Source: Phanerochaete sordida (taxonomy: Eukaryota > Basidiomycota > Agaricomycetes > Polyporales > Phanerochaetaceae). From it: a stretch of 64,000 bases of DNA. The stretch lies in assembly GCA_019973155.2 (NCBI GenBank), contig BPQB01000077.1, forward strand, positions 96,025 to 160,024, read 5' to 3'. The position numbers were made by a program, and so were the translations under genes. Of this stretch, positions 1 to 10,768 are shown one piece after another (position 1 is the stretch's first letter; each line of letters opens with the position of its first letter). Under the pieces are notes generated by a model, which saw only the letters and a list, made by a program, of their open reading frames with translations, was not told the origin of the DNA and did not search any database.

Positions 1-975
1 TAACGGCTGACGAACGCCTTGATATAGTTCTTGAAAGCAGCAATGACCTGTGCATTGGTGTAGAAGAGGTCGTGGCTAGTAGAGCCGAGGATCTGGTTGA
101 CGTAGACGTCCATGCCGCCGTAGTCGGACCAGTTGTTGGTCCTAGCAAGGATGCGTCAGGCCTCCAGGGTATATGTGGGCAGTGCAGAGCAAAGTCTTAC
201 AGAGCAACGATGAGACGGAGTCCGTGAGCCTTCGCAGACGAGATGATCTGATCTAAACCAAGAATATCAACGCCTGGACGCTGGACAACGCGCCCACATC
301 TCGACATACCAAAGTTCTGCAGGCCATTCGCGCCCGTATTCACGGTCGGCGTCGCGCCGTTCCACGACTGGTAGTAGATCGGGTAGTTCTGCTGCGTCGA
401 GGGTGTGACCTCGTTGAAGCCCCACGTGCGCACGACAGTCGAGCCCGAGCTCTCGATATCGGAGAACGCCTTGTCGATGTTCGCGGCGCTGTACCCCATG
501 AGGCCGACCCAGTATGAGTTTTCGCTGGACATGCAGTCAGCATCATTTCGGTGGGAGGGCAAGCAGACATGGCGCACCCGACGACAGTGAACTCCGCGCC
601 GTTGAGCATGAACTTCTGACCCGACGTCTTTACGAAGCCCGTCGAGGCTGGCGGTGGCGGGCTAGCCGGCGTCGAGGAGCTGACCGTCGAGGAGCTGACT
701 GTCGAGGAGCTCGAGTGCGACGTGATGGTGCTGCTGACGGTGGCGCCCGGGATGCACTGAGAGTAGTATGGGTTCTGGTATACGCATGCTGCGCCCGTGG
801 CACAGGTGGTGCTCCCTGTGAAGCCAATGCCGCCACACTGAGGACTGTTTTAATGAAATCTGCGAACGTTGCACGAAGCCTGAGGGCGCACCTGACCCCA
901 GATAGAGACTGGGGTTTGTGCCTGCACGAGCGGCGACAAGGCAAAGGCCAAAGCGATGAAGGCGATTTTTAGCAT
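1..975 (-). CDS. Endo-1,4-beta-mannanase (GH5_7-like) with N-terminal CBM1, 3' part cut by window edge
   Basis: A secreted enzyme expected to hydrolyse internal beta-1,4-mannosidic bonds of plant mannans. The start at 975 opens a signal peptide (MLKIAFIALAFALSPLVQA). A 54-bp intron (838-891) then joins WGQ to CGGIGFTGSTTCA, giving a family-1 cellulose-binding module with the CGG start and paired cysteines. A Ser/Thr/Pro linker with a repeated TVSSS unit follows. The catalytic part is recognised by NSYWVGLMGYSAANIDKAF, a TVVRTWGF strand, IYYQSW and, after two more introns, NNWSDYGGMDVYV. These are typical of basidiomycete GH5_7 mannanases. The catalytic acid/base and nucleophile glutamates lie beyond base 1, so activity cannot be judged. 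The CBM1-GH5 arrangement is common in wood-decay fungi. Family assignment is confident from motifs; substrate (mannan rather than cellulose) is inferred from the NNWSDYGGMDVYV signature. Confidence 0.93.
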
Positions 976-2089
976 GTCGCGGCGTTGGGTACAGAGAATC
1001 CCACTCTCCACACAGCAGACAATCTGGACGCTTATATTTGACCCGCGGATAGTCGGTTATTTCTCGCTGGGCGCATGACACTGCGAGAGCGCGGCCGTCG
1101 TGACCAGCACACGTTCTCTGCGTGTACGCATGTGAGGCCTCCGTGCATAGCCGTGGAAGACGTGTCGCGGCGGTCCGGACACAGTCATTTGTCGTAAATG
1201 TCGCGCGAGACAGCGGGCACGGCGCAACTGTGGGCTCCGAGGTCGAGCCACGGGCGATGCCTCGCGCGCGAGATACTCCGCCGATACCCCGTGGGCAGGT
1301 CAGCCTGCGCCCGCTGCCCTGCCATGTGAGCACTGTACGTCGCGGGGCGGATCGACTGCGTCTGGAATGAGCGTCAGGGCGAGAGAAGGAGGCGTTTGCG
1401 GGGCCGGACGTACGATCGCGGGGAAAGTTCGATGGGGTTACCCGTGAGGTCGCTCTGCGGTAGTATGCAAGTCGCCGGGCCTTCTCGAGCTTGAATAACG
1501 AGATGAGGGCATGGTCTGCAGGCAGAGGAAAACGGAAGGAGGGGAGGAGGAGATGGTGGTCGTGACGCAACGTGGTCGAGAGCAAAGACGTAAACAGGCA
1601 CCGTTCGCGACCACCCCCGGCGCTCTCCGGCGCCTTCGTGGCGTTTCGACGATCTACGCAGGCCAAGGTCGGTGCCTGGGAGCGTTCTCCAGCTCGTGTT
1701 GCGCCCAGAATTTAGCCTTTGTGTCGCAAATTCTGCAGGGCACATCGAGCCTGCAGGGTACTTTCTAACCTGCACATAACGTACCTCATTTCGGAATCAT
1801 TGGACGACATTCGGACCGATGTCTCTGTAAAGTTGGACGATGCTTCCCACACGGCTAACAGAGCACAGCGCGGGATTTGCGAGGTGTAAATATTTTAGGA
1901 TGTCATTGCGCTACAGAACCGTGGTATCAAATGGGTAACAGACAGACGTCCTGCGCCGGGGTTATTAGCAATGTTACAGCGAGATGGAAGGCGGTGTTTG
2001 GGAGGTATCCGAGCCTGATTGACAAGCAATGAGGAAGAAGAGGCGACCACCGAGCTATACATGCTCCACAACCCTGCTCATTTCCCCCT
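976..2089. other. Intergenic: mannanase promoter side and 3' flank of the next gene
   Basis: Apart from the TATA-like box, no gene is supported. Open frames here lack start context, splice logic and recognisable motifs. The proximal part should hold the mannanase promoter. The part nearest 2089 is the 3' flank of the gene that stops at 2090. Confidence 0.6.
1031..1039 (-). promoter_or_regulatory. TATA-like box of the mannanase gene
   Basis: The minus strand reads AAATATAAG about 56 bp upstream of the mannanase ATG at 975, a normal distance for a strongly expressed fungal secretory gene. Confidence 0.5.
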
Positions 2090-2851
2090 CTAGAACCCGC
2101 CCAAACAGCCCTCGTCGACGATCGTGATGGTGTACTCCCGTAGTGGGATGATCTCCGGCTGCTTGTTTGCGCGCACGAGGTGCGGTCTCGGCTTGTCACC
2201 GTCGAGCGTGTCGCGCTGCAAGCCGGCTGCGTACGCGGGGCTCGGCGGGACGTCAGGGAGTGCGCCGGACGGCTGCACGTCGGGCGGCGTGAGGACGGCG
2301 TCCGAGTCGTCCGAGTCGTCGGACAGCGTGTCCTCGCTCTCCGAGTCGCCCTCGTCTTCGCTCTCGCTCTCGAGCGCGATGACGCGCGGATGCGGCGGCG
2401 CGGCGAAGCGCACGGCGGCGGGGGCGGCGTCCTGCGCGGGCGGCTCCGTCGTGCACGCCTCGAACGCGCGCGGGTGGAAGTAGCTGCCGAGCACGGGCTC
2501 GCGCGCCCCGGCGTCGGGCGGGCTGCGGGAGCGGCTGCGGCTGCGGCTCGGGCGCTCGAGCTCGAAGTCGGCGGGCGGCGAGCGGAGCGGGAGGCGGCGC
2601 TCGGCGCGCTCGGGGAGGTCGCACGCGTTGGGCGAGACGACGATCGGCTTGCGGTCGTACGTGCGCGGCGAGTGCGCGGGGTGCGTGCTCTGGACGAGGC
2701 ACGGCGTCGGCGGGAAGTGCACGTGCGGCGACTGCAGCGGGTTGCCCGTGCAGGCGGCGAACGGGAGCGGGGGGAGCGTGAGGTGCTTGATGCGGGAGGC
2801 CTTGAGAATCGGGCGTGGGCCTGTGCGGGATGTGTGTGCGTGCGATGGCAT
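2090..2851 (-). CDS. Conserved-looking basidiomycete hypothetical protein, Ser/Arg- and acid-rich
   Basis: An uninterrupted 253-residue frame from ATG (2851) to TAG (2090). The N-terminal half has short ordered-looking blocks (VHFPPTPCLVQSTH, TYDRKPIVVSPN, GSYFHPRAFEA) of a kind I associate with uncharacterised Agaricomycete proteins. Between them lies an Arg/Ser run, and residues about 160-190 form an acidic stretch (ESESEDEGDSESEDTLSDDS). No membrane segment or signal peptide is visible. The mixture of SR-type and acidic low-complexity sequence suggests a nuclear or cytosolic disordered protein, but no function can be assigned. Strong GC3 use and the absence of stops over 750 bp support coding. 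The opposite strand is also open, which is a by-product of the GC-rich codon use. Confidence 0.7.
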   Translation of the reverse strand: MPSHAHTSRTGPRPILKASRIKHLTLPPLPFAACTGNPLQSPHVHFPPTPCLVQSTHPAHSPRTYDRKPIVVSPNACDLPERAERRLPLRSPPADFELERPSRSRSRSRSPPDAGAREPVLGSYFHPRAFEACTTEPPAQDAAPAAVRFAAPPHPRVIALESESEDEGDSESEDTLSDDSDDSDAVLTPPDVQPSGALPDVPPSPAYAAGLQRDTLDGDKPRPHLVRANKQPEIIPLREYTITIVDEGCLGGF

Positions 2852-3834
2852 GGTGGGATGTGCGTCGGGTTCGTCGCGGTTGGGCAGGCGATGTCTGTGC
2901 GGGGAAGAGGGATCGTACCCAAGGTGCGAGACGAGTGGACGGATGCTCGAGGGGTCTGCGCGGGAGACGGCGGATGGTCTGGTGGCGGAAGCCCTGCCGG
3001 ATTGTGCTAGGTCGGCCGTGAAGTTTTATATGCAGGATGCGCGCGCGTCCACGAGCCTCCGCTCCACACGTTCGGAAAGCGGTTACGAGAAGAGGGGCAT
3101 TGACGCTTTGATGATTGTGGGTCCCTGGGATCGAGTAGTAATCGGCAGATCCCATCAGCATAAGAGAAGCTAGGAGGGAGGCGGTAGGCCGCTGCGTACC
3201 TCCGATCCAAGCTATACGCAGTGGGAGAATCACGGGAGCCAGGACCGAGGGTTAGTGCGGCGACATCGATGGGCGGCAGCCCACGCCCCGAGAGAGCTTG
3301 TCCGCGACGGATGGGGGATCCACCGCCGACGTCGATGTCACTCTGCACAGCGCTATGTCAGCACACACAGATTGCCTCCATAGCCACAGAGGTGGCGCGC
3401 TGCACGTACCCGGTGCTGCGCCAGCCGCTCCATATTGACAGGGTGGATAGGCTTCACGAGAAGAAAGCTTGGACGGGTCGTGATGACCCTAGAATGCCGG
3501 AAACTCGTGGTTGTGTGACCAGAAACACTTCGAGTGGAGAATTGCGTCGGGCGGAAATACCTCATAGGGCATGACATCAAACCCCGTGTGCGGTAGCCGT
3601 GATCGATAAGGCCGGTTCGCTGAGCCTGCGCAAGAAAATCCCATAGCTACTACCAAACCGTGATTGATACGCGAGATATACTGTATATGATACCGTGTAG
3701 AGATGCAGTGACGAAAGAAGAGGATCCAGTGGTAATGAGTGTCTGTGGAGGTGGAGAGGGTTGTTATGGAAAGCAAGGGAGTGTGCAAAACGAGGACGCA
3801 AAAAGCGCCGCGACGCATGGCATGCTGCGCCTGC
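2852..3834. other. Intergenic, 1 kb, nothing recognised
   Basis: Holds the upstream region of the gene starting at 2851 and the 3' flank of the DUF726 gene ending at 3835. Short frames on both strands show no coherent codon pattern or motif. No tRNA, repeat or transposon signature was seen. Confidence 0.55.
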
Positions 3835-6800
3835 TCAGCTTTGCCACGGATTGTGCACGTTAAGCGAGCCCGACGCTTTCTTCGCGCTATACCCTCCGTA
3901 GCTAGGCGTGGGGATGTTCCACGGGTCTGGCGGCTCTGTGCGCAGCGCCGGCGGCTGCGTGAAGGTTATCGACCCGTCGACCGCCCCGAACGAGAGCCCT
4001 GACGACTCTGGCGGTGTGAGCTCAGGGCGGGGCAGTGAATTGAACGAGCCGAACGCCGTCGCGCGCGACGTGTTCAGGGCGTCCCGGCCGAACGCGCCAG
4101 ACTCGTTCCCGCCAAACGAGGGCAGGCGGTCCGGTTCTGCCGGCCAGAGCGAGCCGTCGCTGGTCCCAAAGCTAAGCGACGGCGGTGCGGGCACGCGGAA
4201 CGGCTGTGTCGACGATGGGGTCTTGTCATCGTATGACGTCACGTCTTCGTCGTCCTCCATCTGCCCGCGCATATCGTTCAGCGAGAGCGATCGCGACAGC
4301 GTCGACGACAGATCGGTGCGAGAGGTGCTCGGTCCTGCCACAGGCGCGTCGTGGGAATTCGAAGGTGATCGGGACACGGGGGGTGACGGCAGTGCCGCCT
4401 CCTCTGGTATCGGAGGTGGTGCGGATTCCGAGCGCTGAGTAGGCGGCGGTATGGGAGGCACATGGAAACGGTTTGAGGCCGGGGCTGGCATCTTGAGTTC
4501 CTCTGGATTACGTGCTGCGCTGCCAATCGCCTCCTTAATGGCGGCAAGGTTAAAGCCAGCGGTCTTTGGGAGCTGCACGTCGCTGGGTGTCGCAGGGTCG
4601 GACTGAGGCTCTTCAGTCGCCGGCGTGCCAGAGGTGGGCGCCGGCGGGACTACGGCGGGATGAGACGGTTCGCGTGGGGGAAGCTCATCGTCAAATGTGG
4701 TCTGCGACGATGTTTTGCGGTGATGCGACGGAAAAGACGCAGCCGAGGGCGGTCGCGACACTGGTCGATTCGACACGCTCGGCGTCGTTTTCTTGGAAAA
4801 CCAGCCGCGTTTCTTCGGTTCGTCCTCTTCGCGTACAACGATCCTCTCTTCCTCGAAGTCCGGTTCCTGGAAGCGCGCAGGGTCGTGAGTTGAGCCTGAG
4901 ACCACGCGAATAGAATAGAAGACATACCACCGGCTCGTCGAAGTAGTCCGCCGACACTGGGAATCCGAGTTGATCCAAGATGAGCGGCATAAACGTCCGG
5001 TAGCTCATGTGTCCTGCGATCTTATCGGTCACGTCCACGTTCTCCAGGCCGGGGACGTCCGTCACGGGCCTAAGTCCTGCCACGGTATTGAGGCCGCCGC
5101 TCGTCGCACGGAACAGGTAGTTGAGCACCCAATCATTGCGCGCATAGCCGTTGACGAAGCGGCCTGACACGACTGAGCGCACTTGTATCCACGTCTTCGT
5201 TGGAGCGGTGACTGTTGTGCCAAGGACGAATACGTCCTGGACAATCCCGAACGCCTTCTGCTTCGCAAGCTCGACTAGGGCATAAAAGATGACGCGGGCA
5301 CCCAACGAGAAGCCGATGAGTGTGATAGGGCGCACACCGAGCTGCCGTGTCATGAGGACGTCTGCAAGGACGCGACCTGCGGATTTCGCGCGGTCGAGCG
5401 CATTTGACCACGGGTTGTCGATGAGGTACCCAAGCTTGGTCAGGACTGTTGGGTGCAAGCAGTCAGTCATACAAGCCAATTGCAATTGCTCTAAATGAAG
5501 GAGTACTAACTGATAGGCCATTGGAGCGCACTCATGAGAGCTGTCATGACGGTGGCCTGGAGGACTGTTTGTCCAATCTGGGTGAGCACCTCCCCTGTCA
5601 AAATCTTCAGCGCGCTACCAGTTTCCCGAATCATCTCGGGCTCCCAGAGGACGCTGAAGACATCGCCGACGACAGGGTCTAAGACGCTGAACGGAAGGCG
5701 GGGATCATCTTGCGAACCACTCATGAAGCTGATCAACACCATAATGAGCTCGCCAGAGAGGAGCGCCGTTGGTGCAGATGACGCACCCTGGGACGGTGAG
5801 GATACAGTTCACTCGCTTGTTGTTGTGCAACGGGAGAATGTCGAACGTCCTAACATATTGCGTACGGCGAGCCATGCCTCGTGCAGCAATACCGGACCCT
5901 GTCAGAACACCTCCAGTGGTGATGACGGCTGCGCCTCCTGCGCCAGCCAGGAACCCCGTCGTGCCCGTGATCCCGACAGTTGCGAAGGCTGCACCTAAGC
6001 CGGCACCAATGACGGGCGCGAGCAACCCAGCAGATAGACCGATGACAAGTCCGCCGCCTATGCGAAGTGTCAGGAGGATGGGCAGGGTCGGATTAGCGAA
6101 GTCGTACGCACCCAGTGTCGCAAGACCCATCATCATGTACCTCCGCCGCCTCGATTTCTTCTTGACCTCCTCAACCTTCTCGAACGCCTCCAACGAGTCG
6201 ACCTCCTCCTGTATATCCAGCGCTTCCGTTACCCGACGCTCGAACTTGACGACATCGACCCATCCGAGACCGAGTTTAAGCGCCACGTTCTCGAGGAGGA
6301 CACGCGACCGGGCGTCGTACACGCTGTCGGCGACAAGGATGAGGAAGAGGTCGCACAGCACAGTCCACCGTATGTCAAGGGTCACGTTCTCGTCGGTATT
6401 TGAAAGGTGCGTGCTGACGCCGGGTATGGACACGGGCGCGCTATCCTCGAGGACCTTGGCGGTCGTTTGCACAGGCTTCGGCGCTGGTTCAGGGAGGATG
6501 AGCGTGCCAGCGGTCGGTGTGGTGGGGGACGGCTCGGGATGCTCGGAGACGTCTTCTGAGTCGTGGTCGGCTTGCTCTACGGCCTCGCGTTCGCGGATCT
6601 CGGCCTGCTTGCGTGCTTCTGCGGGGTCGTACTCTGGATTGGCGACGGTGTGTGTTGTCATGAGCGCGGGGACGAGATCCTTGGCTTCGATGCCGTGCAG
6701 GGCAAGGCTGTCGATCATCTTCTGCTCTACATGGTCCTTTCAGCCAGTGTCACCTAGTACAGGGGGAAGCACGGGTGTTCACCTTCAGTCGCAAGCTCCA

Positions 6801-7338
6801 TATGATAATATAACCGACCCAGAATTTTCAGCGACCATAGCTCCATGCTCTTGATTGCTGGCGCGAGCTCTTTCGAGTTCACTACCCGGAGCTTGTCGAC
6901 CATCTCCCGCGCAGCCAATGCGCAGAGGCCGACGTACGCTATGCGCTGCGCTTCCGTGAGCAGGTCCTTGGTCGCCTGCATCTGACTGAGCGGCGTCATG
7001 GCCTTGTCTTCGTCGAACAGATATCGTGTGCGCATGTGGACCTCGTCCGATTCGTCCTCCTCGTTGAGCCGTAGCCGAGTGTACTCGCTCTCGTTCTGAT
7101 CCACTTTAGACCGCCATTCGTCTCCCCAGTAGTCCACGTCCAGCACGTTTCCCGTAGCATTGCTCGCTGTCCCCGCATCCTTCTTCGCTGATGGCTTGTA
7201 GTGATACTTCTTCTGGTCCTCCTCATCCAGACCATTGGCGATGTCGTCGTCCCGGACGATAGGCATATCCTGCCAGCCGTCATCATCGTCATCGAAGATG
7301 CTGGGTTCTATAGGCGCGATCTTCATAGCCGTCGCCAT
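3835..7338 (-). CDS. DUF726-family alpha/beta-hydrolase membrane protein (TMCO4 / yeast Mil1-like)
   Basis: A multi-exon gene starting MATAMKIAPIEPSIFDDDDD and ending NVHNPWQS. A clear 56-bp intron at 6727-6782 joins ..ELATE to EQKMIDSLALHGIEAKDL. The middle contains a glycine-rich hydrophobic block (residues near LRIGGGLVIGLSAGLLAPV and GLGAAFATVGITGTTGFLAG) that should insert in membrane. It is followed by LPFSVLDPVVGDVFSVLWEP and, after another intron, WSNALDRAKSAGRVLADVL and a nucleophile elbow GFSLGARVIFYAL. These are hallmarks of the DUF726 family. The C-terminal exon (about 350 residues) is Pro/Ser-rich and disordered, which is longer than I would expect for the family core. Yeast Mil1 (YFL034W) is linked to AP-1 adaptor binding; a similar trafficking role here is inference. 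The catalytic serine motif looks intact. Confidence 0.9.
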
Positions 7339-7829
7339 GACTGTCGGTGAGTAAGGAGCGAGTGGAATGAGTATCGATTAGGAGGTGTATGGCTGTGACA
7401 TGTAGCCCGGCGTTGGTGGTAGACAAGAAAGCGGGGTAAGTATCGCTTCCTTACTGCTCACTGAGGAAGACCACACCGCGCTGCTTACAAGAGTAAGCCG
7501 TAATACGTTAGCGAGTTAAGTGTATCAGCTGAGCTAAGTGAATGCTTGCATAGCGATTCACATCCCTAAAACGCCACATAACAAGTCACTCCGGCCTCTA
7601 TCTTCACGGCCACTACCCGCTAGATCTGCGAAATAGCTGGTCCAAGAATCTCACAACTCATGGTAGACGGATCCATGGAAGTATACACGCGCGGCGAAGT
7701 CATTAGGTCCCGCAATGTCGCTCACCGCTAGCCTTCACATCGCTAGCCTTACTTACACGCACATATGCGTGTCGCTACGAATAAACTACAAGCCATCGAC
7801 GTGTTACTCACACAAGATACAGACATCTG
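7339..7829. other. Intergenic between DUF726 gene and SRP14
   Basis: Upstream region of the DUF726 gene and 3' flank of SRP14. Nothing beyond ordinary AT-richer promoter-like sequence was seen. Confidence 0.5.
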
Positions 7830-8494
7830 TCAAGCCTTGGCTTTGCTACGAGTCTCTTCACGCTCCTTGACGCGCTTCCGAGTCTCCTCCTGCTTCAACG
7901 CAGACTTGATCTTCCGCTGCCTCTTGCGACGTCCGTTGCCGCGCTTCGAGCCCTCCACAACGACATCTTCAGCAAGGCGACGTTTCCGGCGGGCAGCTTC
8001 CTCCTTCCGCTGCTGCTCCCGCTTCTTGTCACGCTTCCGCATCGTGGACATCGACCCCTTCAGCAAAGTACCGTACTGCACATGGAACGCATCAAGTTGC
8101 CCAGGCTCGACCTGGCAGATATCCAATGAAGCAGTCAGCGGAGACGTAACCGTCGCTCGTAAGGTCACGCACCCGGGTAGAAAAGTTGGCCTCCTTGCCA
8201 TCGGTCACGCGAACGAGACAAGGGTATTCGTTGGTATCATCGGAAGGGTCGGCGGGGAGCATCTGAGCATCGCCCCCATCATAGGTCACTAGGCCGCAGG
8301 CAAGGGGAATGAGAGAGAGGGTGGCAAGGATGGTGCGTGTCCGTACGTCTCTTATGCGTGAGCCATATTGATCCAGTGTCTTTTGAAGTCTCAAACAGTG
8401 CAGCTAGCTGTTTGAAGAACTGCAAGCTTTTCAGAGAATATATGCGCTCAAATGAGGAAGGCCGACGTACGGTATCGTTGTCCACTAGCTGCAT
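7830..8494 (-). CDS. SRP14: Signal recognition particle 14 kDa subunit
   Basis: The Alu-domain protein of the signal recognition particle, which with SRP9/SRP21 and SRP RNA slows elongation during ER targeting. Four exons can be joined. The first is MQLVDNDT, starting at 8494. A roughly 50-bp GTACGT..TTGCAG intron leads to FFKQLAALFETSKDTGSIWL, then the exon holding YDGGDAQMLPADPSDDTNEY and CLVRVTDGKEANFSTRV. The last exon carries VEPGQLDAFHVQYGTLLKG, then a long Lys/Arg-rich tail (TMRKRDKKREQQRKEEAARR and GNGRRKRQRKIKSALKQEE). The FHVQYGTLLKxSMxTMRKRDKK block is the fungal SRP14 signature and the basic tail contacts RNA. The open frame continuing through the intron in the last-exon frame is an artefact. 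It is transcribed divergently from the Met1-like gene, with starts 268 bp apart. Confidence 0.95.
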
Positions 8495-8546
8495 GGACGC
8501 TGTTCGAGACGATGAGCAGGACGCAAGCCATACATGTGGTATTACA

Positions 8547-8636
8547 TAAGCCGCCTCGCCGCCGCCGACCTCGTCGGCGAGCCCCGTTCGGGCCGGCCGA
8601 GGGCTCCGGGACCCCGGTAGGTTCCTGAGCGGCTTA
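8547..8636. other. GC-rich foldable element between divergent SRP14 and Met1-like promoters
   Basis: About 90 bp much more GC-rich than its flanks. The ends pair perfectly (TAAGCCGC at 8547-8554 with GCGGCTTA at 8629-8636, extendable by two pairs past one bulged base). They enclose a perfect 7-bp hairpin (CGCCGAC / GTCGGCG, loop CTC, 8563-8579) and weaker CCGG and GCCC pairings. It has no tRNA T-loop. It may be an RNA structure, a protein-binding element or chance in GC-rich DNA. Confidence 0.35.
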
Positions 8637-8762
8637 CGATGTCTGCACTCTTGCTCATGATCGCACAAGTTTCAGGAATTTTGACTCTCTTTATCTTCCG
8701 TGGAGTTGACTCGAGATGAGGCCCGCTGCAGCCATCCTATCTTCGCTCTTGCTTTACACGAC

Positions 8763-10663
8763 ATGGCCGTCTTTCCCTCGCCCGTAGGTGGGGCATCGCT
8801 TGTCCTCTCTTTTCGACTCCAAAAACGCACGGTGGTCATCGTTGGATCCAATGCACTCGCCGCGTCTCGCGCGCTCTCTGCTCTCGAAGCAGATTCACGG
8901 GTGGTGGTGCTGGCCAAGGGTGGGCTGGATGTTGCATGCGAGGAACTCAGGTGGAGAGCAGAGCACGGTGAAGTTGAGGTTGTAGACTTCGACTCGCTTC
9001 CAGGGACCTCTGCAAGCAATGAAGACAGGGACGCCGCCGCACTTGACGCCTACCTCGCAGCTGCACAGAGTGTGGCGTTCGTAATCGTCACGGATACCGT
9101 CCTCGGTGCCGATCCGACTCGCCGCAGAAGTCCAGACTCTTCCACACGCATAGCGCAGGTCTGCAAGGCGCGTAACATACCCGTGAACGTCACAGACATG
9201 CCCGCTCTCTGCGACTTCTCCTTCACTTCCACCCATCGCTTCACCGATCCAGAGACCGGTGCTCTCAGCTCGCTCCAGGTGGGCGTTACCACGAACGGCC
9301 AGGGCTGCCGTCTCGCAGGCCGCGTTCGGCGTGATATCGTCACGAAGCTGCCGAAGGACGTCGGGGCCGCCGTGGCCAAGGTTGGCCAGCTGCGTGCCCT
9401 CGCGAAGGCATCTGCATCCACGACCGATGAAGCTGAAGCAGATATCAACGAAGACGAGAGCGTCCCTACGCCAAACCGGCCCGTTCCCCAGCGAGCCTCA
9501 CACGAGACCATCGCGGAGGACGCACGGAGGCGGATGCGCTGGGTCGCGCAGGTCAGCGAGTACTGGCCCATCTCTCGGTTAGCGAAGATGACTAAGGCGG
9601 AGATGGAGGCCGTGCTGGACGGACAAGGCGGCCTGCCGACGCACGGCGACCCTCACGCGCCATCCCACTTCCAGCATCATCCCGGAGACAGCGAAGTGAG
9701 CTCGCTGCACTCGCTATCGGTCTCGCCGACATGTCCGCCAGGTCGCATTCTCCTCGTCGGCTCGGGACCGGGCCATCCCGCGCTGCTCACGGTCGCGACG
9801 CGCGACGCTCTCACGAAGCACGCGGACCTCGTGCTTTCCGACAAGCTAGTCCCAGATGCCGTGCTTGCCCTCATACCATCGCACGTCGAAGTCCGCATCG
9901 CGCGCAAGTTCCCAGGCAACGCCGACGGCGCGCAAAATGAGCTCATGGAGGCCGCTGTGGAGGCGGCGAGGCAAGGTCGGACTGTGGTTCGCGTGCGTGC
10001 AGCTTGTCCTCCCCAACATTCATACATTAACCGTCTTCGCAGCTAAAACAAGGAGACCCGTCTGTGTACGGCCGCGCGGGCGAAGAAGTCCTCTACTTCC
10101 GCGCACACGGCTTCGAGCCCGTTGTGATCCCCGGCGTCAGCTCCGTGCTCGCAGGCCCGACCTTCGCCGGGATCCCCGTCACGCAGCGCGGCGCCGCCGA
10201 GTCGTTCGTCGTCTGCACCGGCGTCGGGCGGCAGGGCAAGGAGGTCACACTGCCGGGCTACGTGCGCAGTCGCACGCTCGTGCTCCTCATGGGTGTCGCG
10301 CGCCTGCCGCAGATCCTCGAGACACTGCAGTCGACGGACCCCGCGGTCGCGGGTAGACGCGACGGCGCGTCGTATCCCCCGCACCTGCCCATCGCACTCA
10401 TCGAGCGCGCCTCGATGCCTGACCAACGCGTCATCGTCTCGACCCTCCGCGACATCGCGGCAGCGCTCGAGAGCGTGGGCGAGCAGCGCCCGCCGGGGAT
10501 GCTGGTCATCGGCTGGTCGATCCTCTCGCTTTGGGAGCAGGGCGACGTCTCTGTGCTCGAGCAGGGGGCTGAAGAAAAGGACGAAGACCGCCTCGTGAGG
10601 TGGCTCGGCGACAAAAAGTGGAGGATTACAGAGGGTTTGGAGGCTGGCTGGGAAGGCCTATAA
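8763..10663 (+). CDS. Uroporphyrinogen-III C-methyltransferase with N-terminal precorrin-2 dehydrogenase-type domain (siroheme synthesis)
   Basis: Makes precorrin-2 from uroporphyrinogen III by two SAM-dependent methylations, feeding siroheme for sulfite and nitrite reductases. The ATG at 8763 gives MAVFPSPVGGASLVLSF, and a Rossmann turn follows (VVIVGSNALAASRALSALEA). The second half has the SUMT signatures ILLVGSGPGHPALLTVATR, VLSDKLVPDAVLALIP and, across a 50-bp intron (9993-10042), TVVR joined to LKQGDPSVYGRAGEEVLYF. It continues with IPGVSSVLAGPTFAGIPVTQ and RGAAESFVVCTGVGRQGK. The predicted length is about 616 residues, near yeast Met1 (593). The order dehydrogenase-like then methyltransferase resembles bacterial CysG. 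Whether the N-terminal domain is active or only structural cannot be told. No break is visible. Confidence 0.95.
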
Positions 10664-10768
10664 ATCTGAGGAGCATATACCAGGGACTGTATCTATATCT
10701 CGGTGTGTCCATATCTGATTGGGGGTCGCTGCTCAATGTACCGGTTATAATGAATTCCTGCCATCTCA

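Noticed and set aside
2180..3010. A 276-codon plus-strand frame opposite the hypothetical gene at 2090-2851
   Set aside because: Almost entirely Arg/Ala/Gly/Val; a shadow of the GC-rich codons of the minus-strand gene.
8547..8636. tRNA gene
   Set aside because: No T-loop GTTCRA motif, no A/B boxes and no credible anticodon arm on either strand.
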